Positions 1 through 7,971 of a stretch of 28,087 bases of DNA are shown one piece after another. The position numbers were made by a program, and so were the translations under genes. The notes beneath the pieces were generated by a model. That model was given only the letters and a program-made list of their open reading frames with translations. It ran no database searches and was not told where the DNA came from. The stretch's first letter is position 1; every line of letters begins with the position of its first letter. This DNA comes from Bacillota bacterium. GTDB taxonomy: Bacteria; Bacillota; Bacilli; Paenibacillales; Paenibacillaceae. Location of the stretch: assembly GCA_023433615.1 (NCBI GenBank), contig JAEZCJ010000202.1, positions 1-28,087 on the forward strand, written 5' to 3'.

Positions 1-1497
1 CTCCGCCCGCACGCCGTCCTCGAGCAGCCGCGCCCCCCGGGCGCCGCCGCTCCCGCCCGGGCCCTCCCGGTGCGCTTCGCCAGCACCGGAACCGCCTCCG
101 CCGCCGACGTATACCACCGTCGGCTGCGCACGGTACGTATCGCGCGACACCCGCTCGCGCGATACCGCCGCTCCGTCCCGCACCAGCGTGCGATACGTCT
201 CGACGACATAGCCGGCGCGGCCGGGCTCAACCACCGTGCGCGAGCCGGGCGCCATCCCTGCGGTCGGCACCTCGCGGACCGGCGGTTCCAGCACCTCCAC
301 CGTCTGCGACGCGATGTCGTAGCGCACATTGCGGGGCATCGTGCCGAACAGCTTCACGGTCAGCCTGCCGTCCTCCACGGCGCTCTTGATGACGAGATGC
401 TTGCCCGTCGTGTTCTTGAATCGAAAATTAATCGCGCCCTCCGCGAACGTCGCGTCCTGCCCCTTGGGCAGATAGGACACGGGCAGCGAGTGGTTGCGCC
501 GTTCCGTAATTTCAAGACCCGCTCGCAGCGCGGCGTTATAGAGCGTGCTCGACACTTGGCAGATGCCGCCGCCGATGCCGGGCACGAGTCTGCCGTTCAG
601 AATGACCGGCGCTTCGCGGAATCCGTACTTCATCTCCACGGCCTTCACGACCTTGGCGTAATCGAATACCTCGCCGGGCGCAAGCGTCCATTCGTTCAGC
701 GTGCGGGCCGTCGCGATCACGTTGAATCGCCGCCCGGCGCTGCTCCCGCTCAGGCTGGTGGAGAACGATTGAATCAACCGCTCCACCCCCTCCGCTTGCA
801 GCTTCTCCAGCGTCACGTCCGGCAGCACCTCGCGGAAGGGCAGCCGAACCCGAAGCTGGGAAGGGGCATCGTTCACTTGCTTCCCAACCGCCCCTTCTCC
901 ATGCTCGTCACCCTTGTCCGCCACGACGCCCTGCGTCTCCGCTTCCCGTCGAATCGCGGCCTCCAGCGCGTCGTAGTCGATCCGATACGCCGCCGCATGC
1001 GGCCGGTACACCACTCGGTCGTCGGGCGTGATCGTGCGCACCGCATTCGCCGGGTTGCCCGCCGCATCCAGCCAATCCCACGCCGCCCGTGCAGCGCGTT
1101 TTACGGCGCCTTCCTCCCACGCCGCCGCAGCCTCGAGCCGCTTCGGGAACTGCAGACGCGCCGTCGCGCGCGCCCACAGTCCGCCCTCCGTCAGCCGGTC
1201 GATCGCTTCCAGCGCATCTTTGCGCTCCATGCGATACCCGATGTCCGCCAGCCGCCACCGAATCGCCTTGCCGTTCACGGCCTCGACGGCCACGGCGCGA
1301 TTTTCCGCGTTATCCCATGCTTGATTCAGCTTCGCCTTCGCCGCGTCAATCTCCATGCCGCCGATATCGATATGCCCCGCATGAACCCCTTTCGGCAGCT
1401 CATGCTGCGAAGCGTACAGCGAGACGAGTCCCCAGCCGATGCAGAAGACCAATACAGCAGCGAATGCCGCGATCAGGAACAGATGAACCTTCTTCAT
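1..1497 (-). CDS. VanW family protein with C-terminal G5 domain (3' end cut by window edge)
   Basis: This minus-strand gene starts at ATG 1497 and is still open at base 1, so 499 residues are visible and the C-terminus is missing. AAGGGGG (plus-strand 1507-1513) is its ribosome site. Residues 1-30 form an N-terminal hydrophobic segment (MKKVHLFLIAAFAAVLVF), a signal peptide or anchor. A putative peptidoglycan-binding region of about 200 residues follows. Next comes the VanW domain, with the motifs RFNVIATARTLNEW, LAPGEVFDYAKVV and GGGICQVSSTLYNA, then a G5-like segment ending YRAQPTVVYVG. The tail is Gly/Arg-rich and of low complexity. VanW proteins are cell-envelope proteins of poorly known biochemical role; the vancomycin connection is only historical, so no resistance is inferred. 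The gene is divergent from ftsE. The family call is firm, the molecular function unknown. Confidence 0.88.
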   Translation of the reverse strand, partial: MKKVHLFLIAAFAAVLVFCIGWGLVSLYASQHELPKGVHAGHIDIGGMEIDAAKAKLNQAWDNAENRAVAVEAVNGKAIRWRLADIGYRMERKDALEAIDRLTEGGLWARATARLQFPKRLEAAAAWEEGAVKRAARAAWDWLDAAGNPANAVRTITPDDRVVYRPHAAAYRIDYDALEAAIRREAETQGVVADKGDEHGEGAVGKQVNDAPSQLRVRLPFREVLPDVTLEKLQAEGVERLIQSFSTSLSGSSAGRRFNVIATARTLNEWTLAPGEVFDYAKVVKAVEMKYGFREAPVILNGRLVPGIGGGICQVSSTLYNAALRAGLEITERRNHSLPVSYLPKGQDATFAEGAINFRFKNTTGKHLVIKSAVEDGRLTVKLFGTMPRNVRYDIASQTVEVLEPPVREVPTAGMAPGSRTVVEPGRAGYVVETYRTLVRDGAAVSRERVSRDTYRAQPTVVYVGGGGGSGAGEAHREGPGGSGGARGARLLEDGVRAE

Positions 1498-1764
1498 GGC
1501 GTGCAGCCCCCTTCGCGAGCGGTTGCGTTCATACCCATCTATATGCGCAGCCAGCCCTTTCCATGCAGGGGGCTTATCCAATTCAAGGTTACTCGCACAA
1601 TTACCGCCATCATTCGACAAGCGCCCGCAAGCGAAAAATGTCGCGCCGCCACCGTCATTCCCCAATAATGAGAAAAGTTAAAAATGATGAATCTCGGCTT
1701 TTTTAAAGGAATTTCCGGTTTTCTGTCGAAATCTATAAGCTGACTCTCTACAGGATGTGATAAT

Positions 1765-2451
1765 GTGATTGAAATGCAAGACATCTGGAAGACCTATGCC
1801 GATGGGACCCATGCGCTCCGCGGCATTTCTGTTCGCATAGATCGCAACGAATTCGTCTATCTCGTCGGTCCGTCCGGCGCCGGCAAGTCCACCTTCATGA
1901 AGCTGATCTACCGCGAAGAGGTGCCGACCAAGGGTCAGCTCTCCGTCAACGGCTTTAATATCGGCAAGCTCAAGCAGCGCAAGATTCCGTATGTCCGACG
2001 CAATATCGGAGTTATTTTCCAAGACTTCCGTCTGCTCCCGAAGTTGTCCGCCTACGAGAACGTCGCCTTCGCGATGGAAGTCATCGAAGCGCCGCGCCGC
2101 GTCATCAAGAAGCGGACGATGGAAGTGCTCGACTTAGTCGGCCTTCGCTCCAAGCATGCCAGCTTGCCTGCGCAGCTGTCCGGCGGCGAACAGCAGCGCG
2201 TCGCCATCGCGCGCGCGATCGTCAACAATCCTTCCGTGATCGTCGCGGACGAGCCGACAGGCAACCTCGACCCCGAAACGTCCTGGGGCATCATGAACCT
2301 GCTCGAGGAGATCAACTTCCGAGGCACGACCATCGTCATGGCGACGCATAACCGGGACATCGTCAACTCGCTTCGCAAGCGCGTCATCGCGATCGAGAAC
2401 GGCGTCATTGTCCGCGACCAGGCGAGAGGGGAGTATGGTTATGAGATTTAG
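1765..2451 (+). CDS. ftsE: Cell-division ABC transporter ATP-binding protein FtsE
   Basis: FtsE is the cytoplasmic ATPase of the FtsEX complex, which couples ATP hydrolysis to activation of cell-wall hydrolases outside the membrane. The 228-residue length is normal. Visible motifs are Walker A GPSGAGKS (about 35-42), the signature LSGGEQQR (138-145), Walker B VIVADEP with D162/E163, and the switch histidine in ATHNRD (H195). The GTG start at 1765 gives the usual N-terminus (MIEMQDIWKTY), with AGGATG at about 1752-1757 as ribosome site. The ATG two bases upstream is out of frame and is followed by a stop. The stop overlaps ftsX by 11 bases, so the two are translationally coupled. Family assignment is very secure. 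Confidence 0.97.
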   Translation: MIEMQDIWKTYADGTHALRGISVRIDRNEFVYLVGPSGAGKSTFMKLIYREEVPTKGQLSVNGFNIGKLKQRKIPYVRRNIGVIFQDFRLLPKLSAYENVAFAMEVIEAPRRVIKKRTMEVLDLVGLRSKHASLPAQLSGGEQQRVAIARAIVNNPSVIVADEPTGNLDPETSWGIMNLLEEINFRGTTIVMATHNRDIVNSLRKRVIAIENGVIVRDQARGEYGYEI

Positions 2452-3358
2452 CACCATTCTCCGGCATCTGCGCGAAGGCGGACTGAACATCATACGCAAT
2501 GGATGGATGTCGTTCGCGTCCATCAGCTCCATTTTCGTCTCCTTGTTCATTCTCGGCGTCTTCCTGCTGCTCGCGCTGAACGTCAACAACTTGACCGCGC
2601 AGATCGAGAGTCAGGTACAGATCCGCGTGTTCCTCCAGATGGAGACGGACCAGGCCAAGATCGACGAGCTTAGCAAAGCGATCGGCAGCCTGCCGGAAGT
2701 CAGCAAGATCCAATTCGTTTCCAAAGCCGAAGGGCTGGAGCTTCTGCGCGAGAACCTGGGACCCGACGGCGCAAGCCTGCTGGACGGGTATGACGACTCG
2801 AACAATCCGCTGCCGGATTCGTTCACCGTGGAAGTCGTCAATCCGGAAGAGATCGCTTTTGCCGCCAAGAAGATCATCGCGATCGGCGATGCCGATCCGT
2901 CAAGGCCGCTCATGAGCGTGAAGTACGGGCAAGGTACCGTCGAATCGCTCTTCCGCGTCACGACGGCGGTCCGCAATATCGGGCTGGTCATCGTGCTCGG
3001 CCTCGGATTGACGGCGATGTTCCTCATTTCCAATACGATTAAAATGACGATCTTCGCCCGCAGGCGCGAGATCGGCATCATGAAGCTCGTCGGCGCTACG
3101 AACCCGTTCATCCGCTGGCCGTTCTTCATCGAAGGCGCGCTCATCGGCATCATCGGCTCAGGCCTGACGACAGGCATTCTGCTATACGCGTATTCCCGTC
3201 TTGTGGAAGTGTCGCAATTCGAGCTCGGACTCATGATGATCCAGCTCGTCACCATCGAGGAATCCGGCTGGCTCGTTACCGGGCTTCTGATGGGTCTCGG
3301 CGTCGTGATCGGCATTCTAGGCAGCACGTTATCCGTGCGCAAGTTCTTGAAAGTGTAG
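2441..3358 (+). CDS. ftsX: Cell-division protein FtsX (permease-like membrane partner of FtsE)
   Basis: FtsX is the membrane subunit that relays FtsE ATPase cycles to a periplasmic or extracellular hydrolase. The 305-residue product has the family layout: a first membrane helix after RNGWMSFASISSIF, a large extracellular domain of about 130 residues, then three helices (AVRNIGLVIVLGLGLTAMF; EGALIGIIGSGLTTGILL; TGLLMGLGVVIGILGSTLSV). The ATG at 2441 (MRFSTILRHLREG) is chosen because GAGAGGGGAG at 2424-2433 lies at proper spacing. The ATG at 2435 is too close to it. The gene overlaps ftsE by 11 bases and ends 14 bases before the M23 hydrolase gene, so these three probably form one operon. Confidence 0.96.
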   Translation: MRFSTILRHLREGGLNIIRNGWMSFASISSIFVSLFILGVFLLLALNVNNLTAQIESQVQIRVFLQMETDQAKIDELSKAIGSLPEVSKIQFVSKAEGLELLRENLGPDGASLLDGYDDSNNPLPDSFTVEVVNPEEIAFAAKKIIAIGDADPSRPLMSVKYGQGTVESLFRVTTAVRNIGLVIVLGLGLTAMFLISNTIKMTIFARRREIGIMKLVGATNPFIRWPFFIEGALIGIIGSGLTTGILLYAYSRLVEVSQFELGLMMIQLVTIEESGWLVTGLLMGLGVVIGILGSTLSVRKFLKV

Positions 3359-3372
3359 GTGATCGGGTAAGC

Positions 3373-4578
3373 ATGAAGAGAGCAATCGTATTCGTCGCAT
3401 TCCTCGTGTTCGCAGTAGCCGTGTTCCAGCCGGTCGAGAGCCGAGCGGCCTCCCAGCTCGACAAGATCCGCGAAGAGATGAAGCAGCTCAAGCGGGAGAT
3501 GGACTATGTCGAGGACAATAAGATTAAAGTGGAGAAGGACAAGAAGTATGTCGCCACGCAAAAAACGCAGACAGCGGAGTCGATCAACCTTATTCTGTCG
3601 CAGATCGATTCGGTGAATGCGGAGCTTCAGCTTGTCAACACGCAGATCGCGGACACGGAGAATGCGCTGCTCGCGGCAGGGGAAGAGCTTGTGCTGGCTG
3701 AAGAGCGAATCGTCGAGCGCGACGCGCTGCTGGAATCGCGGATTCGGTTGATGTACACGAGCGGCTTCGTCTCCTACACGGACGTGCTGCTGAGCTCGAA
3801 CAGCTTCATGGATTTTCTGGACCGGATGGACGCGCTGAAGTCGATACTAGGCCAGGACCGCGAGATTCTGGCCGCCCACCAAGCGGATAAGGAGCTCATC
3901 CTGAATAATAAGGCGGAAATCGAGACCAAACTGGCCGACATTCGAACCCTTTACAGTAAAAAGGAAGATTATTACAATACTCTTATAGAGAAAGAAAAAG
4001 AAAAGGAAGTCATGATCGCGCAATACAACGCGCAGATGGAAGATCTCGAGCATCGCGCGGAAGAACTCGAGGAAATTTCGGCCGAGCAGGAAGCCGTGCT
4101 GATGAAGCTCGCGCGCGCCGAGAAGGCCGAGATCGAGAAGCAGAACAAGAAGAAGAACAAGGTCTACTACTCGGGCGGCAAGCTGGGGATGCCGATCAAG
4201 GACGATTATCGCGAGAGCTCGGGCTTCGGACCGCGCACGCATCCGATTACGGGCAAGAAGGGCAAGATGCACAACGGCCTTGATTTTGCGGCTCCGGCCG
4301 GTACGCCGATTTATGCGGCGGAATCCGGTACGGTCATCGTCGCGCAGTCGATGAGCGGCTACGGCAATACGGTCATCATCGACCACGGCAACGGGCTGTG
4401 GACGCTATACGGCCATATCCGTAACGGCGGCATCAAGGTCGAGAAGGGCGAGACCGTGAAGAAAGGCCAGAAGATAGCTGAGGTGGGCACGACCGGCACT
4501 TCTACGGGCAACCATCTGCACTTCGAAGTGCGGCTCAACGAAAAACCGGTCAATCCCGTTAACTATCTGAAGGGATAG
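3373..4578 (+). CDS. Secreted coiled-coil M23 peptidoglycan hydrolase, probable FtsEX partner (EnvC-like layout)
   Basis: This 401-residue protein has a signal peptide (residues 1-26, ending ESRAAS). A long Lys/Glu-rich coiled coil follows at about 27-260, then an M23 (LytM) metallopeptidase domain from about 270 to the end. The expected zinc and catalytic residues are present: H300 and D304 in HNGLDF, H348 in YGH, and H381/H383 in HLHFEV. It therefore looks like an active endopeptidase. In E. coli EnvC the same architecture carries a degenerate LytM domain that only activates amidases. The gene lies 14 bases after ftsX, and FtsEX systems in Bacillota control coiled-coil hydrolases (CwlO, PcsB). 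I infer that this is the FtsEX-regulated hydrolase, with M23 in place of NlpC/P60. The AGGTGAT-type ribosome site overlaps the ftsX stop. Confidence 0.92.
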   Translation: MKRAIVFVAFLVFAVAVFQPVESRAASQLDKIREEMKQLKREMDYVEDNKIKVEKDKKYVATQKTQTAESINLILSQIDSVNAELQLVNTQIADTENALLAAGEELVLAEERIVERDALLESRIRLMYTSGFVSYTDVLLSSNSFMDFLDRMDALKSILGQDREILAAHQADKELILNNKAEIETKLADIRTLYSKKEDYYNTLIEKEKEKEVMIAQYNAQMEDLEHRAEELEEISAEQEAVLMKLARAEKAEIEKQNKKKNKVYYSGGKLGMPIKDDYRESSGFGPRTHPITGKKGKMHNGLDFAAPAGTPIYAAESGTVIVAQSMSGYGNTVIIDHGNGLWTLYGHIRNGGIKVEKGETVKKGQKIAEVGTTGTSTGNHLHFEVRLNEKPVNPVNYLKG

Positions 4579-4618
4579 GGTATAGAAGGGTAAGCTGCCG
4601 GTATCGGCATGGGCGATG

Positions 4619-4658
4619 GACCGCCAACCGTTTCGCGCCAGCGGACCGGTTGGCGGTT
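4619..4658 (+). terminator. Possible terminator hairpin after the ftsEX-hydrolase operon
   Basis: CCGCCAACCG (4621-4630) pairs perfectly with CGGTTGGCGG (4647-4656), and further pairs extend the stem outward. No clear T-run follows (TTCGTCTG), so efficiency as an intrinsic terminator is doubtful. It lies 40 bases after the hydrolase stop and directly before the first intergenic element. Its loop contains GGACCGGTT, the same string that forms the left arm of that element (4666-4674). Confidence 0.5.
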
Positions 4659-4666
4659 CGTCTGTG

Positions 4667-4856
4667 GACCGGTTGTGATCACGATGCGGATGCTTACGGA
4701 GCTTACTCGGCGTCGAATCTTGAACGCTAGCGAAAATTCCGGTGCTCATGTAGCTTAGACTACATTGCGCTCCTCATTTTCTACTATCGTCCAACCTAAG
4801 CTTATGCTTCCGATGCTGCGTTTCTTACGAAACGCTTGAGGCACTGACAATCGGTC
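4667..4856 (+). repeat. Intergenic palindromic element, copy 1 (with alternative 3' module)
   Basis: First of five related elements. The outer arms GACCGGTTGT (4667-4676) and ACAATCGGTC (4847-4856) pair over 10 positions with one G-T wobble. Inside lie the conserved GATCACGATG and CGTCGAATCTTGAACG blocks. A central hairpin follows, with apex ATGTAG (4748-4753)/CTACAT (4760-4765). The 3' part (about 4797-4845) differs from copies 2, 4 and 5: it contains its own hairpin GCGTTTC-TTAC-GAAACGC and the string GCTTGAGGCACTGAC, shared with copy 3. Together with the preceding hairpin it fills the 316-base gap between the M23 hydrolase and the S41 protease. A short T-run (4858-4861) follows the right arm. 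Confidence 0.85.
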
Positions 4857-4894
4857 ATTTTGAATGAACTGGTATATAAGAGAGGTGAGCATCA

Positions 4895-6364
4895 ATGCTT
4901 TTTCGTGGACGAACGGTAGGCCTATTCGTCATGGTTGCCGTCGTGTCGACCGCGCTTGTCACGGTGACGGTGGCGGATCGATACCTCCTGCCGAGCGATG
5001 AACCGGAGAAGGATACGAAGATTCAAGCAGATCGAACGCAGGGCGGTTTCACGCAAAAGGAATTCGATAAGCTGAACGCGATCCTGACGCTGATCGATAC
5101 GAAATTTTACCGCGAGGTGGACCGCGGCGAGCTGATCGACGGCGCTGCCCGCGGCATGCTGTCGGCCTTGGAGGACCCGTATACAGTCTACATGGAGCAG
5201 GAAACGGCTGTGCACTTCACGGAGTCGATCGAAGGCTCCTTTACCGGCATCGGCGCAGAGGTGACGCTGCAGGACGGCAAGGTCGTCGTCGTATCGCCGA
5301 TGAAGGATTCCCCGGCGCAGCGCGCGGGCATCCATCCGAAGGACGTGCTGCTGTCCGTGAACGGCGAATCGTTGGAAGGGCTGAATCTGAGCGAAGCGGT
5401 CGCGAAGATTCGCGGGCCGAAGGGCACGAAGGCGAAGCTGGTCGTGCAGCGGGAAGGGCTCAGCGTGCCGCTGCAGCTTATTCTGATCCGCGACGATATC
5501 GATCAAGAGACGATTTACTCCCGCATGATGCCGGGCGACGTCGGCGTCATTGAAATAAGGCAATTCGCGATGAATTCGCGGGAACGGTTCGAGGAGGAAC
5601 TGCTCGCGCTCGAGGAGCAGGGCATGCAATCGCTGTTGATCGACGTGCGGAGCAACCCCGGCGGGGTGCTGCCGGTCGTGGCATCGATCGCGCAGCTGTT
5701 CATCGAGAAGGGGAAGCCGATCGTGCAAGTTGAGGACCGGAACGGCGTGCGCGAACAGACGCTGTCCAAGGGAGGCGGCAAGCCGTATCCGATCGGCGTG
5801 CTGATCAACAAAGGCAGCGCGAGCGCATCGGAGGTGCTCGCGGCCGCACTGAAGGAATCGGCCGGCGCGGTATTGTTCGGCGAAACTTCGTTCGGGAAGG
5901 GAACCGTGCAGGTCAGCTACGATAAGGCGACAGGCGACGGTACGCTGATCAAGATGACGATCGCCAAATGGCTGACCCCGAGCGGGGCGTGGGTGAACGA
6001 AGAGGGCGTGAAGCCCGATCTCGAGATCGCTCAGCCGGAATATTTCTCCGTTGCACGCATCTCCAGGTCGGAGGTATTGAAGAAGGACATGATCAGCGAG
6101 GACGTGCGCAGCCTGCAGGTCATGCTTAGCGCGTTGGGCTACGGCCTCGATCGCAAGGACGGCTATTTCAGCGAGGAAACCGAACAGTCGTTGATGGCGT
6201 TCCAGCGCACGGCGAAGCTGCCTGCTTCCGGCGAAGCGGATATCGCGACCGTCGAAGCACTGGAGCTGCGGGTGATCGGACTGATTACGGACAGTGCCAA
6301 TGACCGCCAGATGGAAGAGGCTTTGCAGCGTATGAGCGCCAGAGACTTGCTACCGAGGGAGTGA
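4895..6364 (+). CDS. ctpB: S41 C-terminal processing peptidase (CtpA/CtpB family) with PDZ and peptidoglycan-binding domains
   Basis: This is a membrane-anchored serine protease of 489 residues. The anchor helix is at about 7-27, a PDZ domain at about 105-195, and the S41 core at about 205-375. A C-terminal peptidoglycan-binding-like domain (about 400-470, DVRSLQVMLSALGYG...DGYFSEET) completes it. By alignment with the family motif the catalytic Ser is S310 in KGSASASE, with K335 and Q339 in FGKGTVQ, which gives the usual 25- and 4-residue spacing. ATG 4895 has AGAGGTGA at 4881-4888. In Bacillus the homologue beside ftsEX is CtpB, which cleaves the SpoIVFA checkpoint protein in sporulation. 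The symbol rests on family plus synteny; paralogues such as CtpA exist and the substrate here is inferred. The stop overlaps or abuts the next gene. Confidence 0.93.
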   Translation: MLFRGRTVGLFVMVAVVSTALVTVTVADRYLLPSDEPEKDTKIQADRTQGGFTQKEFDKLNAILTLIDTKFYREVDRGELIDGAARGMLSALEDPYTVYMEQETAVHFTESIEGSFTGIGAEVTLQDGKVVVVSPMKDSPAQRAGIHPKDVLLSVNGESLEGLNLSEAVAKIRGPKGTKAKLVVQREGLSVPLQLILIRDDIDQETIYSRMMPGDVGVIEIRQFAMNSRERFEEELLALEEQGMQSLLIDVRSNPGGVLPVVASIAQLFIEKGKPIVQVEDRNGVREQTLSKGGGKPYPIGVLINKGSASASEVLAAALKESAGAVLFGETSFGKGTVQVSYDKATGDGTLIKMTIAKWLTPSGAWVNEEGVKPDLEIAQPEYFSVARISRSEVLKKDMISEDVRSLQVMLSALGYGLDRKDGYFSEETEQSLMAFQRTAKLPASGEADIATVEALELRVIGLITDSANDRQMEEALQRMSARDLLPRE

Positions 6365-6369
6365 CGGAC

Positions 6370-7659
6370 GTGGAATGGATTCTGGAATTGTTGGAGCAAG
6401 CCGGCCGCGCAGCCGGCGCGATGCTGCTGCAGCCGTACTATTACGCTGCAGTGCTGTTCATCGCGCTGCTCGTTCGGCGCCAAGTGCGTACCGAACGCCG
6501 ACTGTTTCACGTCCGGCTGACGATGTGGCCGAGAGTGATCGGACCGTCGCTTGCGGCGGGCGTAGCGGTCGGTGCCGCTGTTTCAGCAGCTTTCCTGTTC
6601 CTCGGCATTCGATTGACTGCAGACGCCGTATATTGGCTATGGGGCGCATCGCTCCTCCTTTTGCTCCTGCGGATTCGATGGCTCGGCTATGTCTATGCCG
6701 CCGGGCTGCTCGGGATCGTGCAATGGGCGCTTGGGTTTTTCGAACGGGATGCCGCGCCTGAGCTATTCGCGAAGCTGGAGGGTTCGCTTGCGGATGTGGA
6801 TGCGGGCGGCCTCCTGTTGCTGGCAGGAGTGCTCCAGCTCGCGGAAGCGGTGCTCATGCGCTGGCGGGGCAGCCGGCAGCCCGGCGCGACATTCGTCGAA
6901 GGCAAGCGCGGCAGGCCGGTCGGCGGCTATCAATTGCAGTCCTATTGGCCCGTTCCGCTTCTGCTGTTGGTACCCGGCCATGCAGATGCCGCGCTTCCCT
7001 GGGTACCGCTCTTGTGGCAAGACGGCGCACCGGGAAGCTGGGGCATGCTGGGGCTGCCGCTCATTCTCGGACTTGGGGCGATGACAACCTCGCTGCTCCC
7101 GCAATACAAGGCGCGCCGAATGGCAGGCTTGCTGCTCTGGACAGGCGTTGGTGCGACCGCAGCCGGCGCAGGTGCAGCCCTGTGGGAGCCGCTCGTGCCG
7201 GTTGCCGCGATCGTTGCGCCGATTTTGCACGAAATCATCCACTTCATGGAGCGCAGGCGGGAAGAGGAGAGCAGCCCGCTCTATGTGCACGATGATCGCG
7301 GATTGCGGGTTCTCGCCGTCACGCCGGATACTCCGGCATCGCAGCTCGGCGTGGAGCCGGGCGAGATTTTGCATAAAGTAAACGGGTTTCGCGTCCGCAC
7401 CATGGAGGATCTCTACAATGGGCTGCTCGTCAATTCCGCGTTCAGCAAGCTCGAGGTTTACAATCTCGAGGGTCAGATCAAATTTTTGCAGCGGGCGCGG
7501 TTTGAGGGCGAGCATCATCAACTGGGCTTCGTGTTCGCGCCGGATGAAGCGACGCTGCGGTTGACGGAGGGGGCGCCGGCCTCACTCCTGGATCTGCTTC
7601 GCCGCGGCAGCAAGAGCCGCAAGCGCGAGGCCGGGCGGGAGCATCCGGTCTCGACGTGA
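6370..7659 (+). CDS. Polytopic membrane protein with C-terminal PDZ domain, MinJ-like
   Basis: About 429 residues with several hydrophobic helices over residues 15-290 (for example AAGVAVGAAVSAAFLFLGI and LWGASLLLLLLRI). A cytoplasmic or peripheral PDZ domain follows at about 305-390 (VTPDTPASQLGVEPGEILHKVNG). The basic C-terminus is SKSRKREAGREH. Architecture and position after ftsEX-ctp and before uvrB match Bacillus MinJ (YvjD), which bridges DivIVA and MinD in division-site selection; I infer that role from layout, not from sequence identity. GTG 6370 is preferred because GAGGGA (6355-6360) is 9 bases upstream. A GTG at 6361, overlapping the ctp stop as GTGA, is possible but would have no spacer to that site. 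Confidence 0.8.
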   Translation: MEWILELLEQAGRAAGAMLLQPYYYAAVLFIALLVRRQVRTERRLFHVRLTMWPRVIGPSLAAGVAVGAAVSAAFLFLGIRLTADAVYWLWGASLLLLLLRIRWLGYVYAAGLLGIVQWALGFFERDAAPELFAKLEGSLADVDAGGLLLLAGVLQLAEAVLMRWRGSRQPGATFVEGKRGRPVGGYQLQSYWPVPLLLLVPGHADAALPWVPLLWQDGAPGSWGMLGLPLILGLGAMTTSLLPQYKARRMAGLLLWTGVGATAAGAGAALWEPLVPVAAIVAPILHEIIHFMERRREEESSPLYVHDDRGLRVLAVTPDTPASQLGVEPGEILHKVNGFRVRTMEDLYNGLLVNSAFSKLEVYNLEGQIKFLQRARFEGEHHQLGFVFAPDEATLRLTEGAPASLLDLLRRGSKSRKREAGREHPVST

Positions 7660-7667
7660 ACATAATA

Positions 7668-7709
7668 AAAGCGCTTGTCGTGCTTGACGCGGCAGGCGTT
7701 TTTTTTTTT
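7668..7709 (+). terminator. Rho-independent terminator after the PDZ protein gene
   Basis: AAAGCGCTTGTCG (7668-7680) pairs with CGGCAGGCGTTTT (7690-7702) through 13 positions, three of them G-T wobbles. It merges into an uninterrupted run of T (7699-7709). It sits 9 bases after the stop of the PDZ gene and closes the ftsE-to-PDZ block. Confidence 0.9.
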
Positions 7710-7756
7710 GGATGCGGAATCGGCAATTTCGAATCGCTCGCAAAGAAGCTGTTATC

Positions 7757-7879
7757 CCTGACATACAGTTGTCAGGAGTAAGCGATATAATGATTAGGGC
7801 GGCGAACGATTCGTTCTGCTGCGATTGCATCGGACCGGCGGAATCGGTATAATGGGAGGGGAACATTTATTCCCATTAT
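7757..7879. promoter_or_regulatory. Cluster of three inverted repeats in the uvrB control region
   Basis: Three dyads lie around the uvrB promoter: CCTGAC (7757-7762)/GTCAGG (7771-7776); GAACGA-T-TCGTTC (7804-7816); and ATAATGGGA (7849-7857)/TCCCATTAT (7871-7879). The third overlaps the -10 hexamer. The middle dyad resembles a Bacillota LexA box (GAAC N4 GTTC), but its half-sites are 5 bases apart, not 4, so I do not call it one. A second possible -10, TATAAT at 7786-7791, has no good -35. The dyads are seen directly; their use as operators is inference. Confidence 0.45.
7825..7853 (+). promoter_or_regulatory. SigA-type promoter for uvrB
   Basis: TTGCAT (7825-7830) and TATAAT (7848-7853) are separated by exactly 17 bases. 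The predicted transcript starts near 7860, leaving a leader of about 110 bases before uvrB. Of the promoters proposed here it matches the consensus well, and it follows the terminator of the preceding gene. Confidence 0.75.
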
Positions 7880-7971
7880 CGGTTCGGCGCAACAAGGGCA
7901 TACAGAAGAATAGAGAGCTCGGTACGGGTACGAGAGGTGCAAGCCAGAAGCAAGGGAGTGGAAGCACAGGG

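Noticed and set aside
70..1668. Long plus-strand open frame (532 codons) at the left edge
   Set aside because: It is the antisense shadow of the VanW gene. Its translation is Arg/His/Pro-rich without motifs, while the minus strand gives clear VanW and G5 motifs.
7804..7816. LexA (SOS) box upstream of uvrB
   Set aside because: The half-sites GAAC and GTTC are separated by five bases, whereas the Bacillota LexA box has four. It is kept only as an unassigned dyad.
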